This document shows positions 7,525-15,107 of a stretch of 64,000 nt of DNA, in pieces. Under the pieces are notes generated by a model, which had not been told where the DNA came from, ran no database searches, and saw nothing but the letters and a program-made list of their open reading frames with translations. Each line of letters begins with the position of its first letter. Position 1 is the first letter of the stretch. The stretch is from Streptomyces griseorubiginosus. GTDB lineage: Bacteria; Actinomycetota; Actinomycetes; Streptomycetales; Streptomycetaceae. A program made the position numbers and the translations under genes. The stretch covers positions 175,304 to 239,303 of the forward strand of contig NZ_KQ948739.1 in the NCBI RefSeq assembly GCF_001514195.1, given 5' to 3'.

Positions 7525-8346
7525 TCACGGGTCGAGGTCGTCCCCGGCCCGCTCCTCGAAGATCCGCATGGCCTTCGCGGTCACCGGCCCCGGTGCGCCC
7601 GGCAGTTCGCGCGCGTCCACGCGGTGCACCGCCTGGACGTCCCGCAGGGTCGAGGTGAGGAAGACCTCGTCGGCCCGCTCGAGGACGTCCAGCGGCAGGT
7701 CCGTCTCCCTGGCCCCGGTCCATTCGACGGTCAACGCGCGCGTGATGCCCGCGAGACAGCCGGAGGCGAGCGGCGGGGTGTGGATCTCGCCGTCGAGCAC
7801 CACGAACACGTTCGACCCGGTGCCCTCGCACAACTGCCCGACGGTGTTGGCGAACAGCGCCTCGGAGGCACCGTCGGCACGCGCGCGGGCGAGCGCGACG
7901 ACGTTCTCGGCGTACGAGGTGGTCTTGAGGCCGGTGAGCGCGCCGCGCTCGTTGCGGGTCCACGGGACGGTGATCACGGCCGTGGAGTCGGGCCGCGGGG
8001 CGGACTCGCCGAGCGCGACCACGAGGGTCGGCCCGTGCTCACCCCGGTCGGAGCCGAGCGGACCGTGACCGCCGGTGTAGGTGATGCGCAGTCGGCCGAG
8101 CGGCATCGGACTGGCATCGAGTACGGCGGCGCAGGCGCGACGGACCTCGTCGTGGTCGGGATCGGGCAGCCCGAGTCCCCGCGCCGACAGGGTCAACCGG
8201 TCCAGATGCCGGGTGAGCGCGAAGAGCCGGCCGTCCACCGCCTTCACGGTCTCGAAGATGCCGTCGCCCACGGTCAGCCCGTGGTCGAAGACCGAGACGC
8301 GGGCGGTCTCGATGTCCTGAAGCCCGCCGTCGAGCCAGATCTTCAC
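7525..8346 (-). CDS. pabC: Aminotransferase class IV, aminodeoxychorismate lyase-like
   Basis: 273-residue PLP enzyme of fold type IV. Motifs: FDHGLTVGDGIFET near the N-terminus, the PLP-lysine region GLKTTSYAENV near the middle, and the cofactor phosphate loop EGTGSNVFVV followed by PLASGCLAGITR. With a PabB-like partner immediately upstream the likely reaction is 4-amino-4-deoxychorismate to p-aminobenzoate plus pyruvate, for folate. The start is the GTG at 8346, which overlaps the pabB TGA by 4 nt and shows translational coupling; a longer frame running back to 8793 is an artefact inside pabB. Branched-chain or D-amino acid aminotransferase activity is the alternative. Confidence 0.88.
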   Translation of the reverse strand: MKIWLDGGLQDIETARVSVFDHGLTVGDGIFETVKAVDGRLFALTRHLDRLTLSARGLGLPDPDHDEVRRACAAVLDASPMPLGRLRITYTGGHGPLGSDRGEHGPTLVVALGESAPRPDSTAVITVPWTRNERGALTGLKTTSYAENVVALARARADGASEALFANTVGQLCEGTGSNVFVVLDGEIHTPPLASGCLAGITRALTVEWTGARETDLPLDVLERADEVFLTSTLRDVQAVHRVDARELPGAPGPVTAKAMRIFEERAGDDLDP

Positions 8347-9386
8347 GTCAGGGTCCCTCCACTCGCCTCGTACGCCCCCGACGCTACCGCGAGCAGCCGG
8401 GCCGCCTTCAGTTCGGTCTCCCGCCACTCCCCCTCGGGGTCGGAGCCCCAGGTGATCCCGGCGCCGGTCCCGAAGCGCAGCGCCCCCTCGGCGCGGTCGA
8501 TCCAGAATGTCCGTATGCCGACGGCCAGCTCCGCGGTGCCCCGGTCGGCGTCGACCCACCCGATCCCGCCGCAGTACGGCCCCCGGGGCGCGGTCTCCAG
8601 GGCGTCGATGATCCGCAGCGCACTGGACTTGGGCGCGCCGGTGACCGAGCCGGGGGGAAAGGCGGCGTCGAGCAGCTCGGTCCAGCCGGCTCCCTCGCGC
8701 AGCTCGCCCCGCACGGTCGACACGAGATGGACGAGTCCCGGATGCTTCTCGACGGCACACAGGTCGGGGACGGTGACGCTGCCGGTGGCGCACACCCGCC
8801 CCAGGTCGTTGCGGACCAGGTCCACGATCATCACGTTCTCGGCGTAGTCCTTGGCCAGCAGGTCGTCCTCGGTCCGCCCGGTGCCCTTGATCGGCCCCGA
8901 CTCCACGACCCGCCCGGCCCGGCGCAGAAACAGCTCGGGGGACGCGGTGGCGATCTCCACCCCGTGCCCGGGCAACCGAATCGTTCCTGCATACGGCGCC
9001 GGATTGCCCCGGGCGAGCAGCGCGGTCAGCGCGTCCACGTCAGCGCCGGGCGTGAGCGGCGCGCTCAGGACACGGCAGAGGTTGGCCTGGTAGACCTCGC
9101 CGGTCGCGATGTGCGCGCGGATCCGCCGTACGCCCTCCATGTACGCGGCGCGATCGAGGGACGACGTCCAGTCACCGGTGCCCGGCCCCCGCCATGCCCC
9201 GGGCACCGGAGCGGGCACCGGTTCGTGGCGTACGTCGGCGAAGCGGGCGCAGGTCAGACCGCCCTCGAAATCGGCGGCGACGGCCCAGAAACCGGCGGAG
9301 TCCAGCGCCGCGGGGTCGCTGGTGACATCGAGGAGGCCGGTGGCGACGCGGTCGCCGAAGCGGGCGAGAGGAGCGAGGTCGAGCAC
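8343..9386 (-). CDS. pabB: Chorismate-binding enzyme, aminodeoxychorismate synthase component I-like
   Basis: 347-residue member of the anthranilate/ADC synthase component I family. The chorismate-binding core is clear: YQANLCR, the SPELFLRR segment, ESGPIKGTGR, HLVSTVRGEL, the PPGSVTGAPK loop and the C-terminal GTGAGITWGSDPEGEW motif. It is shorter than stand-alone PabB (about 450 residues) because the N-terminal domain is reduced. Together with a glutamine amidotransferase encoded elsewhere it would convert chorismate to aminodeoxychorismate. Start GTG 9386. The downstream lyase gene overlaps by 4 nt, supporting a p-aminobenzoate module. Confidence 0.9.
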   Translation of the reverse strand: MLDLAPLARFGDRVATGLLDVTSDPAALDSAGFWAVAADFEGGLTCARFADVRHEPVPAPVPGAWRGPGTGDWTSSLDRAAYMEGVRRIRAHIATGEVYQANLCRVLSAPLTPGADVDALTALLARGNPAPYAGTIRLPGHGVEIATASPELFLRRAGRVVESGPIKGTGRTEDDLLAKDYAENVMIVDLVRNDLGRVCATGSVTVPDLCAVEKHPGLVHLVSTVRGELREGAGWTELLDAAFPPGSVTGAPKSSALRIIDALETAPRGPYCGGIGWVDADRGTAELAVGIRTFWIDRAEGALRFGTGAGITWGSDPEGEWRETELKAARLLAVASGAYEASGGTLT

Positions 9387-9495
9387 GTGGACGAGTCTAT
9401 GGCGGGTGTCCCGCAGGTGACCTGGCCATGTCGTTCAGGGCGCCCTGACCACGCACGTCGACATGCGCACCGCAGCACGCTGCGCAAACGCGTTT

Positions 9496-9523
9496 TTGTA
9501 CTGGCCCCGGAATCCGCTAGAGT
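9496..9523 (+). promoter_or_regulatory. Predicted promoter of the tRNA Gly-Cys-Val cluster
   Basis: TTGTAC (9496-9501) and TAGAGT (9518-9523), 16 bp apart, fit the vegetative HrdB promoter of Streptomyces. The region upstream is comparatively A/T-rich (CGTTTTTG). The -10 box is 42 bp before the first tRNA. No other promoter is obvious between the pabB start and the tRNA genes. Confidence 0.7.
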
Positions 9524-9564
9524 TCAACACGTCGCCGAGCCGCGCAAGCGGATCGGAAGGACAG

Positions 9565-9637
9565 GCGAACGTAGCTCAGTTGGTAGAGCGCAACCTTGCC
9601 AAGGTTGAGGTCGCGAGTTCGAACCTCGTCGTTCGCT
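9565..9637 (+). tRNA. tRNA-Gly (anticodon GCC)
   Basis: 73-nt cloverleaf: acceptor GCGAACG/CGTTCGC, D-arm GCTCAGTTGGTAGAGC, anticodon stem CAACC/GGTTG with loop TTGCCAA (anticodon GCC), T-arm CGAGTTCGAACCTCG, discriminator T. First gene of a five-tRNA cluster. Confidence 0.97.
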
Positions 9638-9676
9638 CGGAAGAGCAAGGGGATCATCCCGACCCCCAACACTCCT

Positions 9677-9750
9677 GGTGGAGTGGCCGAGAGGCGAGGC
9701 AACGGCCTGCAAAGCCGTCTACACGGGTTCAAATCCCGTCTCCACCTCCA
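9677..9750 (+). tRNA. tRNA-Cys (anticodon GCA)
   Basis: Acceptor GGTGGAG/CTCCACC, anticodon stem ACGGC/GCCGT with loop CTGCAAA (anticodon GCA), T-arm CGGGTTCAAATCCCG, discriminator T (9747). Unlike its neighbours it encodes the 3' CCA (9748-9750). Confidence 0.97.
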
Positions 9751-9751
9751 C

Positions 9752-9823
9752 GGACGATTAGCTCAGCGGGAGAGCGCTTCCCTGACACGGAAGAGGTCAC
9801 TGGTTCAATCCCAGTATCGTCCA
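9752..9823 (+). tRNA. tRNA-Val (anticodon GAC), copy 1
   Basis: Acceptor GGACGAT/ATCGTCC, anticodon stem CTTCC/GGAAG with loop CTGACAC (anticodon GAC), T-arm CTGGTTCAATCCCAG, discriminator A. It starts one base after the encoded CCA of tRNA-Cys. Confidence 0.97.
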
Positions 9824-9858
9824 CTGGATCTTCGAGCAGTTCATCGAAGGTCTGACCC

Positions 9859-9930
9859 GCGCGATTAGCTCAGCGGGAGAGCGCTTCCCTGACACGGAAG
9901 AGGTCACTGGTTCAATCCCAGTATCGCGCA
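9859..9930 (+). tRNA. tRNA-Val (anticodon GAC), copy 2
   Basis: Identical to copy 1 in its whole body, but the acceptor stem is GCGCGAT/ATCGCGC, i.e. base pairs 2 and 3 differ with full compensation. Discriminator A; CCA not encoded. Confidence 0.97.
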
Positions 9931-9961
9931 CGCAGCAGACACGATCCCGATCGTGGTTCCC

Positions 9962-10033
9962 GCGCGATTAGCTCAGCGGGAGAGCGCTTCCCTGACACGG
10001 AAGAGGTCACTGGTTCAATCCCAGTATCGCGCA
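9962..10033 (+). tRNA. tRNA-Val (anticodon GAC), copy 3
   Basis: Same sequence as copy 2 including the GCGCGAT/ATCGCGC acceptor stem. Last tRNA of the cluster, 8 bp before the terminator hairpin. Confidence 0.97.
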
Positions 10034-10040
10034 CACACCG

Positions 10041-10068
10041 AAGCCCCCGGCCCAGCGGCCGGGGGCTT
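10041..10068 (+). terminator. Terminator of the tRNA cluster
   Basis: AAGCCCCCGGCC (10041-10052) and GGCCGGGGGCTT (10057-10068) form a perfect 12-bp stem with a 4-nt loop, followed by CTTCGTC. It also lies 28 bp beyond the end of the convergent zinc-finger gene. Confidence 0.85.
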
Positions 10069-10095
10069 CTTCGTCGCTCCGTCAGCCGGCCTCGG

Positions 10096-10407
10096 TCAGC
10101 TGGAGAACAGCATGTGGCCGAAGCCGCGGTTGCGGTGGTGGCCGCCGTGATGACCGCCGTGGCCGCCGTAGTGGCCGCCGCCGTGCTGCGGGGCACCCCA
10201 GGCCGGTGCGCCGGGCTGGGCCGGGTACTGCGGAGCGGCCGGCGGCGGCGGAACGGCGGGACCACCGCCCCACTGGCCCTCCAGGCGGGTCAGCGCCTCC
10301 AGCTCGCCGTAGTCGAGAAAGATCCCGCGGCAGCCGCTGCACTGCTCGATCTGGACACCGTTGCGGTTGTAGGTGTGCATCGGTGCGTGACACTTCGGAC
10401 ACTGCAT
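10096..10407 (-). CDS. TFIIB-type zinc-ribbon protein with His/Gly-rich tail
   Basis: 103-residue protein. Residues 1-42 form a zf-TFIIB ribbon: CPKC at 3-6 and CSGC at 23-26, with the family signature QIEQCSGCRGIFLDYGELE. A Pro/Ala-rich linker follows and then a His/Gly-rich segment (GGGHYGGHGGHHGGHH), which could bind metal. Actinobacterial genomes usually carry one such gene; its function is unknown. Start ATG 10407. Convergent with the tRNA cluster. Confidence 0.88.
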   Translation of the reverse strand: MQCPKCHAPMHTYNRNGVQIEQCSGCRGIFLDYGELEALTRLEGQWGGGPAVPPPPAAPQYPAQPGAPAWGAPQHGGGHYGGHGGHHGGHHRNRGFGHMLFSS

Positions 10408-10487
10408 CGTCGGCTCAACTCCTCGCCCGTTGGTCCTGCTTGGCGTTACCCCAGGACAGACTCGTTCCAGCCCTGGTCGGTTGCACC

Positions 10488-11435
10488 TTACTTCGCGAAA
10501 CGGTCAGCCAACTCCGGCGGGACCGAACTCATTCGGTCACAGGCGTCCACGACGGCCCGCTCCACGTCGTCCAGCGGCCGGCCGGCGTCGATCGCCTTGG
10601 CGACGGCCCGTGCCGCGGTCTGCACGGTGAGTGCGCGTGCGGGCACGTCCAGGGCCGGCCAGGGGTCGCCGTCGGCGGGAACGGCCGGTCCGCCGCCCGC
10701 GCGGTAGGCGGCGAGGAAAAGGGCCCAGTCCTCCGGGGACAGCAGGCCGCAGGCGTACCAGGCGGCCGGACGGGCGAGATCCCAGGCGGGCTCCCCCACG
10801 CCCAGATCGTCGACGTCGATGAGGCGCCAGGGCCCGTCCGGGGCCGGGTGCCGCACGAGTTGCCCGAGGTGCAGGTCGCCGTGGCAGAGGGTCGTGGTGT
10901 CCCGCATGGGGCTCTCTCCCCGCGCCCAGGACGGCAGCGCGGACCAGGCTCGGAGAACGGGGGCGAGGGCGGGGTGGTGGTCCTGCCGGGCGGCGCCGAG
11001 CAGCCGGGCGACGGCGAGGGCGGCCTTGGCCGGGCCCCGCATGGCGGGCAGGCCGGGTGGGGCGGGGGTGCGGTGGAGCCGGGCGAGGAGGGTGGCGGCG
11101 GGTTCCCAGGGGGCGGCGTCGGGATCCTCCGGGTCCACGGGTTCGCCGTACGGCCAGAACGTGACGAGCCGCCCGTGCAGGTCGACGTGCGTCGGCCGGA
11201 GCGGGGGCAGGAGGATGCCGGGGAGGTGGGCGGCCGCGGTGAGGCGGGGAGCGAGGTCGGCGGCGACCGTGTCGGGAGCGTGGGCCTTCGCGACGGTGCG
11301 GGCGTGCCGGACGACGGTGGCGTCGGGGCGGTCGGCGAGGGTGGCTGCGGCGCAGGGGCAGGTCGCGGGGTCCCTCGAGTGAGCCTCGGTTCTGACTCTG
11401 AGGGTGAGCTCGGTGAGGAGGGGGTGGTGCGTCAC
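10488..11435 (-). CDS. Aminoglycoside phosphotransferase-family (APH) kinase-like protein
   Basis: 315-residue protein of the APH/choline kinase fold. The catalytic loop is LCHGDLHLGQL and the metal-binding DFG-equivalent is IDVDDLGVGEPAWDLA; both are intact, so phosphotransfer activity is plausible. The N-terminal lobe is short and lacks an obvious glycine-rich loop. The family phosphorylates small hydroxylated compounds, and the substrate cannot be guessed; nothing nearby suggests antibiotic resistance. Start ATG 11435 (MTHHPLL). An 80-bp gap separates it from the zinc-ribbon gene on the same strand. Confidence 0.87.
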   Translation of the reverse strand: MTHHPLLTELTLRVRTEAHSRDPATCPCAAATLADRPDATVVRHARTVAKAHAPDTVAADLAPRLTAAAHLPGILLPPLRPTHVDLHGRLVTFWPYGEPVDPEDPDAAPWEPAATLLARLHRTPAPPGLPAMRGPAKAALAVARLLGAARQDHHPALAPVLRAWSALPSWARGESPMRDTTTLCHGDLHLGQLVRHPAPDGPWRLIDVDDLGVGEPAWDLARPAAWYACGLLSPEDWALFLAAYRAGGGPAVPADGDPWPALDVPARALTVQTAARAVAKAIDAGRPLDDVERAVVDACDRMSSVPPELADRFAK

Positions 11436-11548
11436 TGGGCTCCCTGGACTGTGGGGTCTGGCGCCTCAGTATGTGCCGGACCGCTGCGCTGGGCTTGAGC
11501 CGGGCGCCTACGGGGTGCCAGGTGCGGTTGTTCGGCGGGTGCGGGTGC

Positions 11549-11580
11549 GTGGGGGCTGGTCGCGCAGTTCCCCGCGCCCC
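11549..11580. repeat. Dispersed intergenic repeat, short form (copy 1)
   Basis: Core GCTGGTCGCGCAGTTCCCCG followed by CGCCCCC, preceded by GCGGGTGCGTGGG. The same core recurs at 11652, 33981 and (inverted) 44597 in this window. The surrounding 454-bp gap 11436-11889 contains two copies, a strong hairpin, and no gene. Confidence 0.85.
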
Positions 11581-11651
11581 CGCTGCGCTGGGCTCGGGCC
11601 GGGCGCCTATGAGGGTGCCGGGTTCGGTTGTCGGGCGACTTACGATCCGTC

Positions 11652-11682
11652 GTGGCTGGTCGCGCAGTTCCCCGCGCCCCTG
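11652..11682. repeat. Dispersed intergenic repeat, short form (copy 2)
   Basis: GTGGCTGGTCGCGCAGTTCC followed by CCGCGCCCCT; 27 bases of uninterrupted identity with the copy at 11549, 102 bp away. The bases between the two copies also resemble each other (both preceded by GCTGGGC...CCGGGCGCCTA), suggesting a tandem duplication of a longer unit. Confidence 0.85.
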
Positions 11683-11769
11683 GGGAGTTGCAGTCAACCT
11701 GCGCAGAACGCCCGCCCCCATCGAGTCGCACCCGCACACAGAACCGGCTCAACCGCCGGAGGCAAAAGC

Positions 11770-11803
11770 AATGCCGGCGCAGCTCCCCAGCTGCGCCGGC
11801 ATT
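11770..11803. terminator. Strong bidirectional terminator hairpin
   Basis: AATGCCGGCGCAGCT (11770-11784) and AGCTGCGCCGGCATT (11789-11803) form a perfect 15-bp stem with a CCCC loop, flanked by GCAAAAG on the left and TTTTGCC on the right. This is the closest thing to a classical U-tract terminator in the window and it works on both strands. It serves the minus-strand 60-residue membrane-protein gene. Confidence 0.85.
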
Positions 11804-11889
11804 TTGCCGTCCGCCGCACCCCCGTCCCCACGGGGTTTCATGGGTGGATGTCCCCGCCCGGACCGCTCTTCCGGGCCTGGGGTCGCCGC

Positions 11890-12072
11890 TCAGCGCCCCA
11901 GCATCACTCCCACGGACGACGCCTGTGTGGCCACTGTCTCCCAGCCGTCGAAGACGACGAGGAGCAGGACCGCCAGCGGGAGGGCCATGAGCGTCGCCAC
12001 CAGCGGGTGACGGCGGCCCGTACGGCGGGGCTGACGTGTGCGGGACAGTGTCCGCGGTGCCGTAAGAGCCAT
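11890..12072 (-). CDS. Small single-pass membrane protein
   Basis: 60-residue protein: a very basic N-terminus (SRTRQPRRTGRRHP), one hydrophobic helix (LVATLMALPLAVLLLVVFDGW) and a short polar C-terminus. By the positive-inside rule the N-terminus is cytoplasmic. An ideal ribosome-binding site (AGGAGAGGG, 3 nt plus ATG) precedes ATG 12072, which makes it credible despite its size. Function unknown. It is followed by a strong terminator and stands alone. Confidence 0.75.
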   Translation of the reverse strand: MALTAPRTLSRTRQPRRTGRRHPLVATLMALPLAVLLLVVFDGWETVATQASSVGVMLGR

Positions 12073-12268
12073 GGTCCCTCTCCTGACCGTTCTGTTGTCG
12101 TTGGCAGCGGCGGGTGTCTGACCTCGGGGGACGAGTGCTGCACCCGCCGCTTGACCTCAAATCTAGGCGTCACGGCCCTGCGGCACGTCATGCCTTCGTA
12201 CCGATTGCCGGGCCTCCCCGAGGATGAGCCGTCACCGCTGACGTACTCCCATGGGTGGAGACGAGGAC

Positions 12269-12544
12269 CTAGGACTCCGGGTCTTCCCGGAGGGGTCGCC
12301 CGGTCTGTGCCGCTTTCTCCGAGCCGTCCTCGCGCGGCACCGGCTGCTCGACCAGCGCCAGCACCCTCGTCGCCATGAAACGGGCCGTCCGGACCACCGA
12401 GCCGTTGCGAGTGACTTCGCTCACTTCCACCACGCCCCGTCGTACCGCCGTCTCCACCCGGCGGCCTGCCCTGCTCGCCACCACCTCATAGGTACGTGTC
12501 GTGTCCCCTGCGTCCACGACTATCTCCACGCGATCACCCTTCAC
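12269..12544 (-). CDS. Conserved hypothetical small protein (about 91 residues)
   Basis: Hydrophilic protein of 91 residues starting at GTG 12544, with GGGGG nine bases upstream. The first two-thirds alternate in a beta-strand-like way (VEIVVDAGDTTRTYEVVASRAGRRVETAVRRGVVEVSEVTRNG), and the segment RTARFMATRVLALVEQ follows; the C-terminal end is polar and probably disordered. No signal peptide. The frame stays open further upstream to 12700, but that part looks non-coding. It is divergent from the Ser/Thr kinase gene, 196 bp apart. I do not recognise the family. Confidence 0.7.
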   Translation of the reverse strand: MKGDRVEIVVDAGDTTRTYEVVASRAGRRVETAVRRGVVEVSEVTRNGSVVRTARFMATRVLALVEQPVPREDGSEKAAQTGRPLREDPES

Positions 12545-12740
12545 GCGTTCAATCCCCCTTCTTGGACGGGTGGTTGGGATCACATCCGAACCGAAGTCCG
12601 CCCGCCCTCCGGCTCCCTGACCACCTCTCAATTCTCCCACCCGGCACTGACAATCCATCGGGACGAGAGGGCGCGGCCTCTGCGCGCGGCGGCCCGTCAC
12701 TACGTAAGCTGTCGCTCGTCACACGGACCGGGCAGCGGGG

Positions 12741-14177
12741 ATGAACATGGCGATGATGCGCCTGAGGCGCGAGGACCCGCGCGTCGTCGGCTCGTTCAGG
12801 CTTCACAGACGGCTCGGCGCGGGTGGGATGGGTGTCGTCTACCTGGGCTCCGACCGCAAGGGGCAGCGGGTCGCGTTGAAGGTCATCCGGCCGGATCTGG
12901 CCGAGGACCAGGAGTTCCGGTCGCGGTTCGCGCGCGAGGTCTCGGCCGCCCGGCGGATCCGCGGCGGCTGCACGGCCCGGCTCGTCGCGGCCGACCTGGA
13001 GGCGGACCGTCCCTGGTTCGCCACCCAGTACGTCCCCGGGCCCTCCCTGCACGACAAGGTCGTGGACGAGGGTGCGCTGGGCGCAGCCGAGGTCGCCGCG
13101 ATCGGGGCCGCCCTCTCCGAGGGGCTCGTCGCCGTGCACGAGGCGGGGGTGGTGCACCGCGACCTCAAGCCGTCGAACATCCTGCTGTCCCCCAAGGGCC
13201 CGCGGATCATCGACTTCGGTATCGCCTGGGCGACCGGGGCCTCGACCCTCACCCACGTCGGGACCGCCGTCGGTTCGCCCGGCTTCCTGGCTCCGGAGCA
13301 GGTGCGCGGCGCCGCGGTGACGCCGGCCACGGACGTCTTCTCCCTGGGCGCGACCCTGGCGTACGCCTCGATGGGTGACTCGCCCTTCGGGCACGGCAGT
13401 TCCGAGGTGATGCTGTACCGCGTGGTGCACGAGGAGGCGCAGCTGCACGGCGTGCCCGACGCGGTCGCCCCGCTCATCCGCGCCTGTCTGGCGAAGGACC
13501 CCGAGGAGCGGCCGAGCACGCTCCAACTGTCACTGCGGCTCAAGGAGATCGCAGCCCGCGAGGCGCAGGGTCTGCCCGATCTGCGTCCGCCCGCGCCGCG
13601 TGCCGCCGAGGCGGACCGGCCCACCGGGCGGATCGCCGACACCTACCCCGACCGGCCCGCGCAGCGCCGCCCGCAGGGACAGCCCGGGACGCAGGGGACG
13701 CAGGGAAGCCGCGGCGACAGCCCGTCCCGCGGTTCCGGCCCGGCGCGCGGCGGCACTTCGCCGCGCGGTGGCGTCCCGTCCCGGGGCGGCAGCGGGCCCG
13801 TCCGTGGCAACGGCACGCCCGCGCCGCGTTCCGGTGCGACGCGGCCCACGCCGTCCGGGCGGAATACGACCCGTGCCGGCAGCGGCAGCCGTCCCGCCCC
13901 CCGCAGCGGCACCGGGCGTCCCGCGCCGCGGAACACCGGTACCGGACGTCGGCCCGCCAACCCCCGGCTGCTGCGCCAGCGGTTGTTCGTCTTCGTCGTC
14001 GTCACCCTGTTCGTGGCGCTGGGCATCGCGGCGGCGCAGGGATGCGAGGGGCCGTCCCGTGGCCTCGGCGGTGACAGCGGTGTCGTACGGGAGCAGCCGC
14101 AGGGGCAGGTGCACGCACCGCCGCCGGGGACGCAGCAGGACCCGCGGCGGCAGCCGGCCGGCGGCGCAGCGGACTGA
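12741..14177 (+). CDS. Membrane-anchored Ser/Thr protein kinase (PknB type, no PASTA domains)
   Basis: 478-residue Hanks-type kinase. Glycine loop LGAGGMGVVYLG, ATP-binding Lys47 (VALKVI), catalytic loop HRDLKPSN with Asp141, DFG at 158-160 and GSPGFLAPEQ activation segment are all intact. Residues about 285-408 form a low-complexity Arg/Pro/Gly/Ser/Thr linker, rich in possible phosphoacceptor sites. One membrane helix (FVFVVVTLFVALGIAAAQ, about 415-433) is followed by a short external tail with a Cys. It therefore lacks the extracellular sensory repeats of PknB. ATG at 12741; ATGs at 12747 and 12753 are alternatives. Substrates unknown. Confidence 0.93.
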   Translation: MNMAMMRLRREDPRVVGSFRLHRRLGAGGMGVVYLGSDRKGQRVALKVIRPDLAEDQEFRSRFAREVSAARRIRGGCTARLVAADLEADRPWFATQYVPGPSLHDKVVDEGALGAAEVAAIGAALSEGLVAVHEAGVVHRDLKPSNILLSPKGPRIIDFGIAWATGASTLTHVGTAVGSPGFLAPEQVRGAAVTPATDVFSLGATLAYASMGDSPFGHGSSEVMLYRVVHEEAQLHGVPDAVAPLIRACLAKDPEERPSTLQLSLRLKEIAAREAQGLPDLRPPAPRAAEADRPTGRIADTYPDRPAQRRPQGQPGTQGTQGSRGDSPSRGSGPARGGTSPRGGVPSRGGSGPVRGNGTPAPRSGATRPTPSGRNTTRAGSGSRPAPRSGTGRPAPRNTGTGRRPANPRLLRQRLFVFVVVTLFVALGIAAAQGCEGPSRGLGGDSGVVREQPQGQVHAPPPGTQQDPRRQPAGGAAD

Positions 14178-14224
14178 CCCCGCCGTCCCCGGTCACGCGC
14201 GGCCCACCGGCCTCGCGGCCCTGG

Positions 14225-15043
14225 TCAGGCCTGCGGCCGTCCCGTGGCCACCGCGTAGAAGGCGACGGCCGCCGCCGCGCCCACGTTGAGGGAGTCGACT
14301 CCGTGGGCCATCGGGATGCGGACCCATTCGTCGGCGGCGACCAGGGCCTGGGTGGTGAGGCCGTCGCCCTCGGCGCCGAGCATCAGGGCGACCCGGTCCA
14401 TCTTGTGCGGGGCGGCCTCGTCGAGGGTCTTCGCCTTGGCGTCCGGGGTGAGGGCGAGGAGGGTGAAGCCGGCCTCGCGGACCGAGTCCAGGCCCTTGGG
14501 CCAGGTGTCGAGACGGGCGTAGGGCACGGAGAAGACCGCGCCCATGGAGACCTTGACGCTACGGCGGTACAGCGGGTCGGCGCAGTCCGGCGAGAGCAGG
14601 ACCGCGTCCATGCCGAGGGCCGCCGCCGAGCGGAAGATCGCACCGATGTTGGTGTGGTCGTTGACCGACTCCATGACCACCACGCGGCGGGCGGTCTGGA
14701 GCAGTTCGGCCGCCGTGGGCAGGGGTTTGCGCTGCATGGAGGCGAGCGCGCCGCGGTGCACGTGGTAGCCGGTGACCTGTTCGGCGAGTTCGGGACTCAC
14801 GGCGTAGACGGGGGCGGGCAGTTCGTCGATGACGTCCCGCATGACGTCGACCCACTTGGCGGAGAGCAGCATGGAGCGCATCTCGTAGCCCGCGTCCTTG
14901 GCCCGGCGGATGACCTTCTCGCCTTCGGCGATGAACAGGCCCTCGGCGGGTTCGCGTTTGCGGCGCAGTTCCACGTCGGTCAGGCCCGTGTAGTCGTGGA
15001 GGCGCGGGTCGTCGGGGTCCTCGACGGTGATGAGATCGGCCAC
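14225..15043 (-). CDS. TrmH/SpoU-family rRNA/tRNA 2'-O-methyltransferase
   Basis: 272-residue SPOUT methyltransferase that transfers methyl from S-adenosylmethionine to a ribose 2'-OH. The three SpoU motifs are present: VMESVNDHTNIGAIFRSAAA, LMLGAEGDGL and IPMAHGVDSLNVGAAAAV, which form the trefoil knot. The N-terminal extension (DPDDPRLHDYTGL...FIAEGEKVIRRA) is a substrate-binding L30-like domain, as in rRNA-directed members of the family. The relation to thiostrepton-resistance methylases is at family level only. Start ATG 15043. Its 3' end converges with the kinase gene, 47 bp apart. Confidence 0.93.
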   Translation of the reverse strand: MADLITVEDPDDPRLHDYTGLTDVELRRKREPAEGLFIAEGEKVIRRAKDAGYEMRSMLLSAKWVDVMRDVIDELPAPVYAVSPELAEQVTGYHVHRGALASMQRKPLPTAAELLQTARRVVVMESVNDHTNIGAIFRSAAALGMDAVLLSPDCADPLYRRSVKVSMGAVFSVPYARLDTWPKGLDSVREAGFTLLALTPDAKAKTLDEAAPHKMDRVALMLGAEGDGLTTQALVAADEWVRIPMAHGVDSLNVGAAAAVAFYAVATGRPQA

Positions 15044-15107
15044 AGGGTGATACTGCCTTGTCCTGGGAGCGGTGCCAACGGCTGGGAACGAGTTGTGTTA
15101 CCCCGGG

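Noticed and set aside
8347..8793. N-terminal extension of the aminotransferase class IV gene
   Set aside because: The extension lies in the pabB coding region in another frame; the GTG at 8346 with 4-nt overlap gives a complete enzyme.
9565..10033. Possible CRISPR-like repetition around 9750-10033
   Set aside because: The repeats are three tRNA-Val genes with cloverleaf structure. There is no array of short repeats with unique spacers anywhere in the window.
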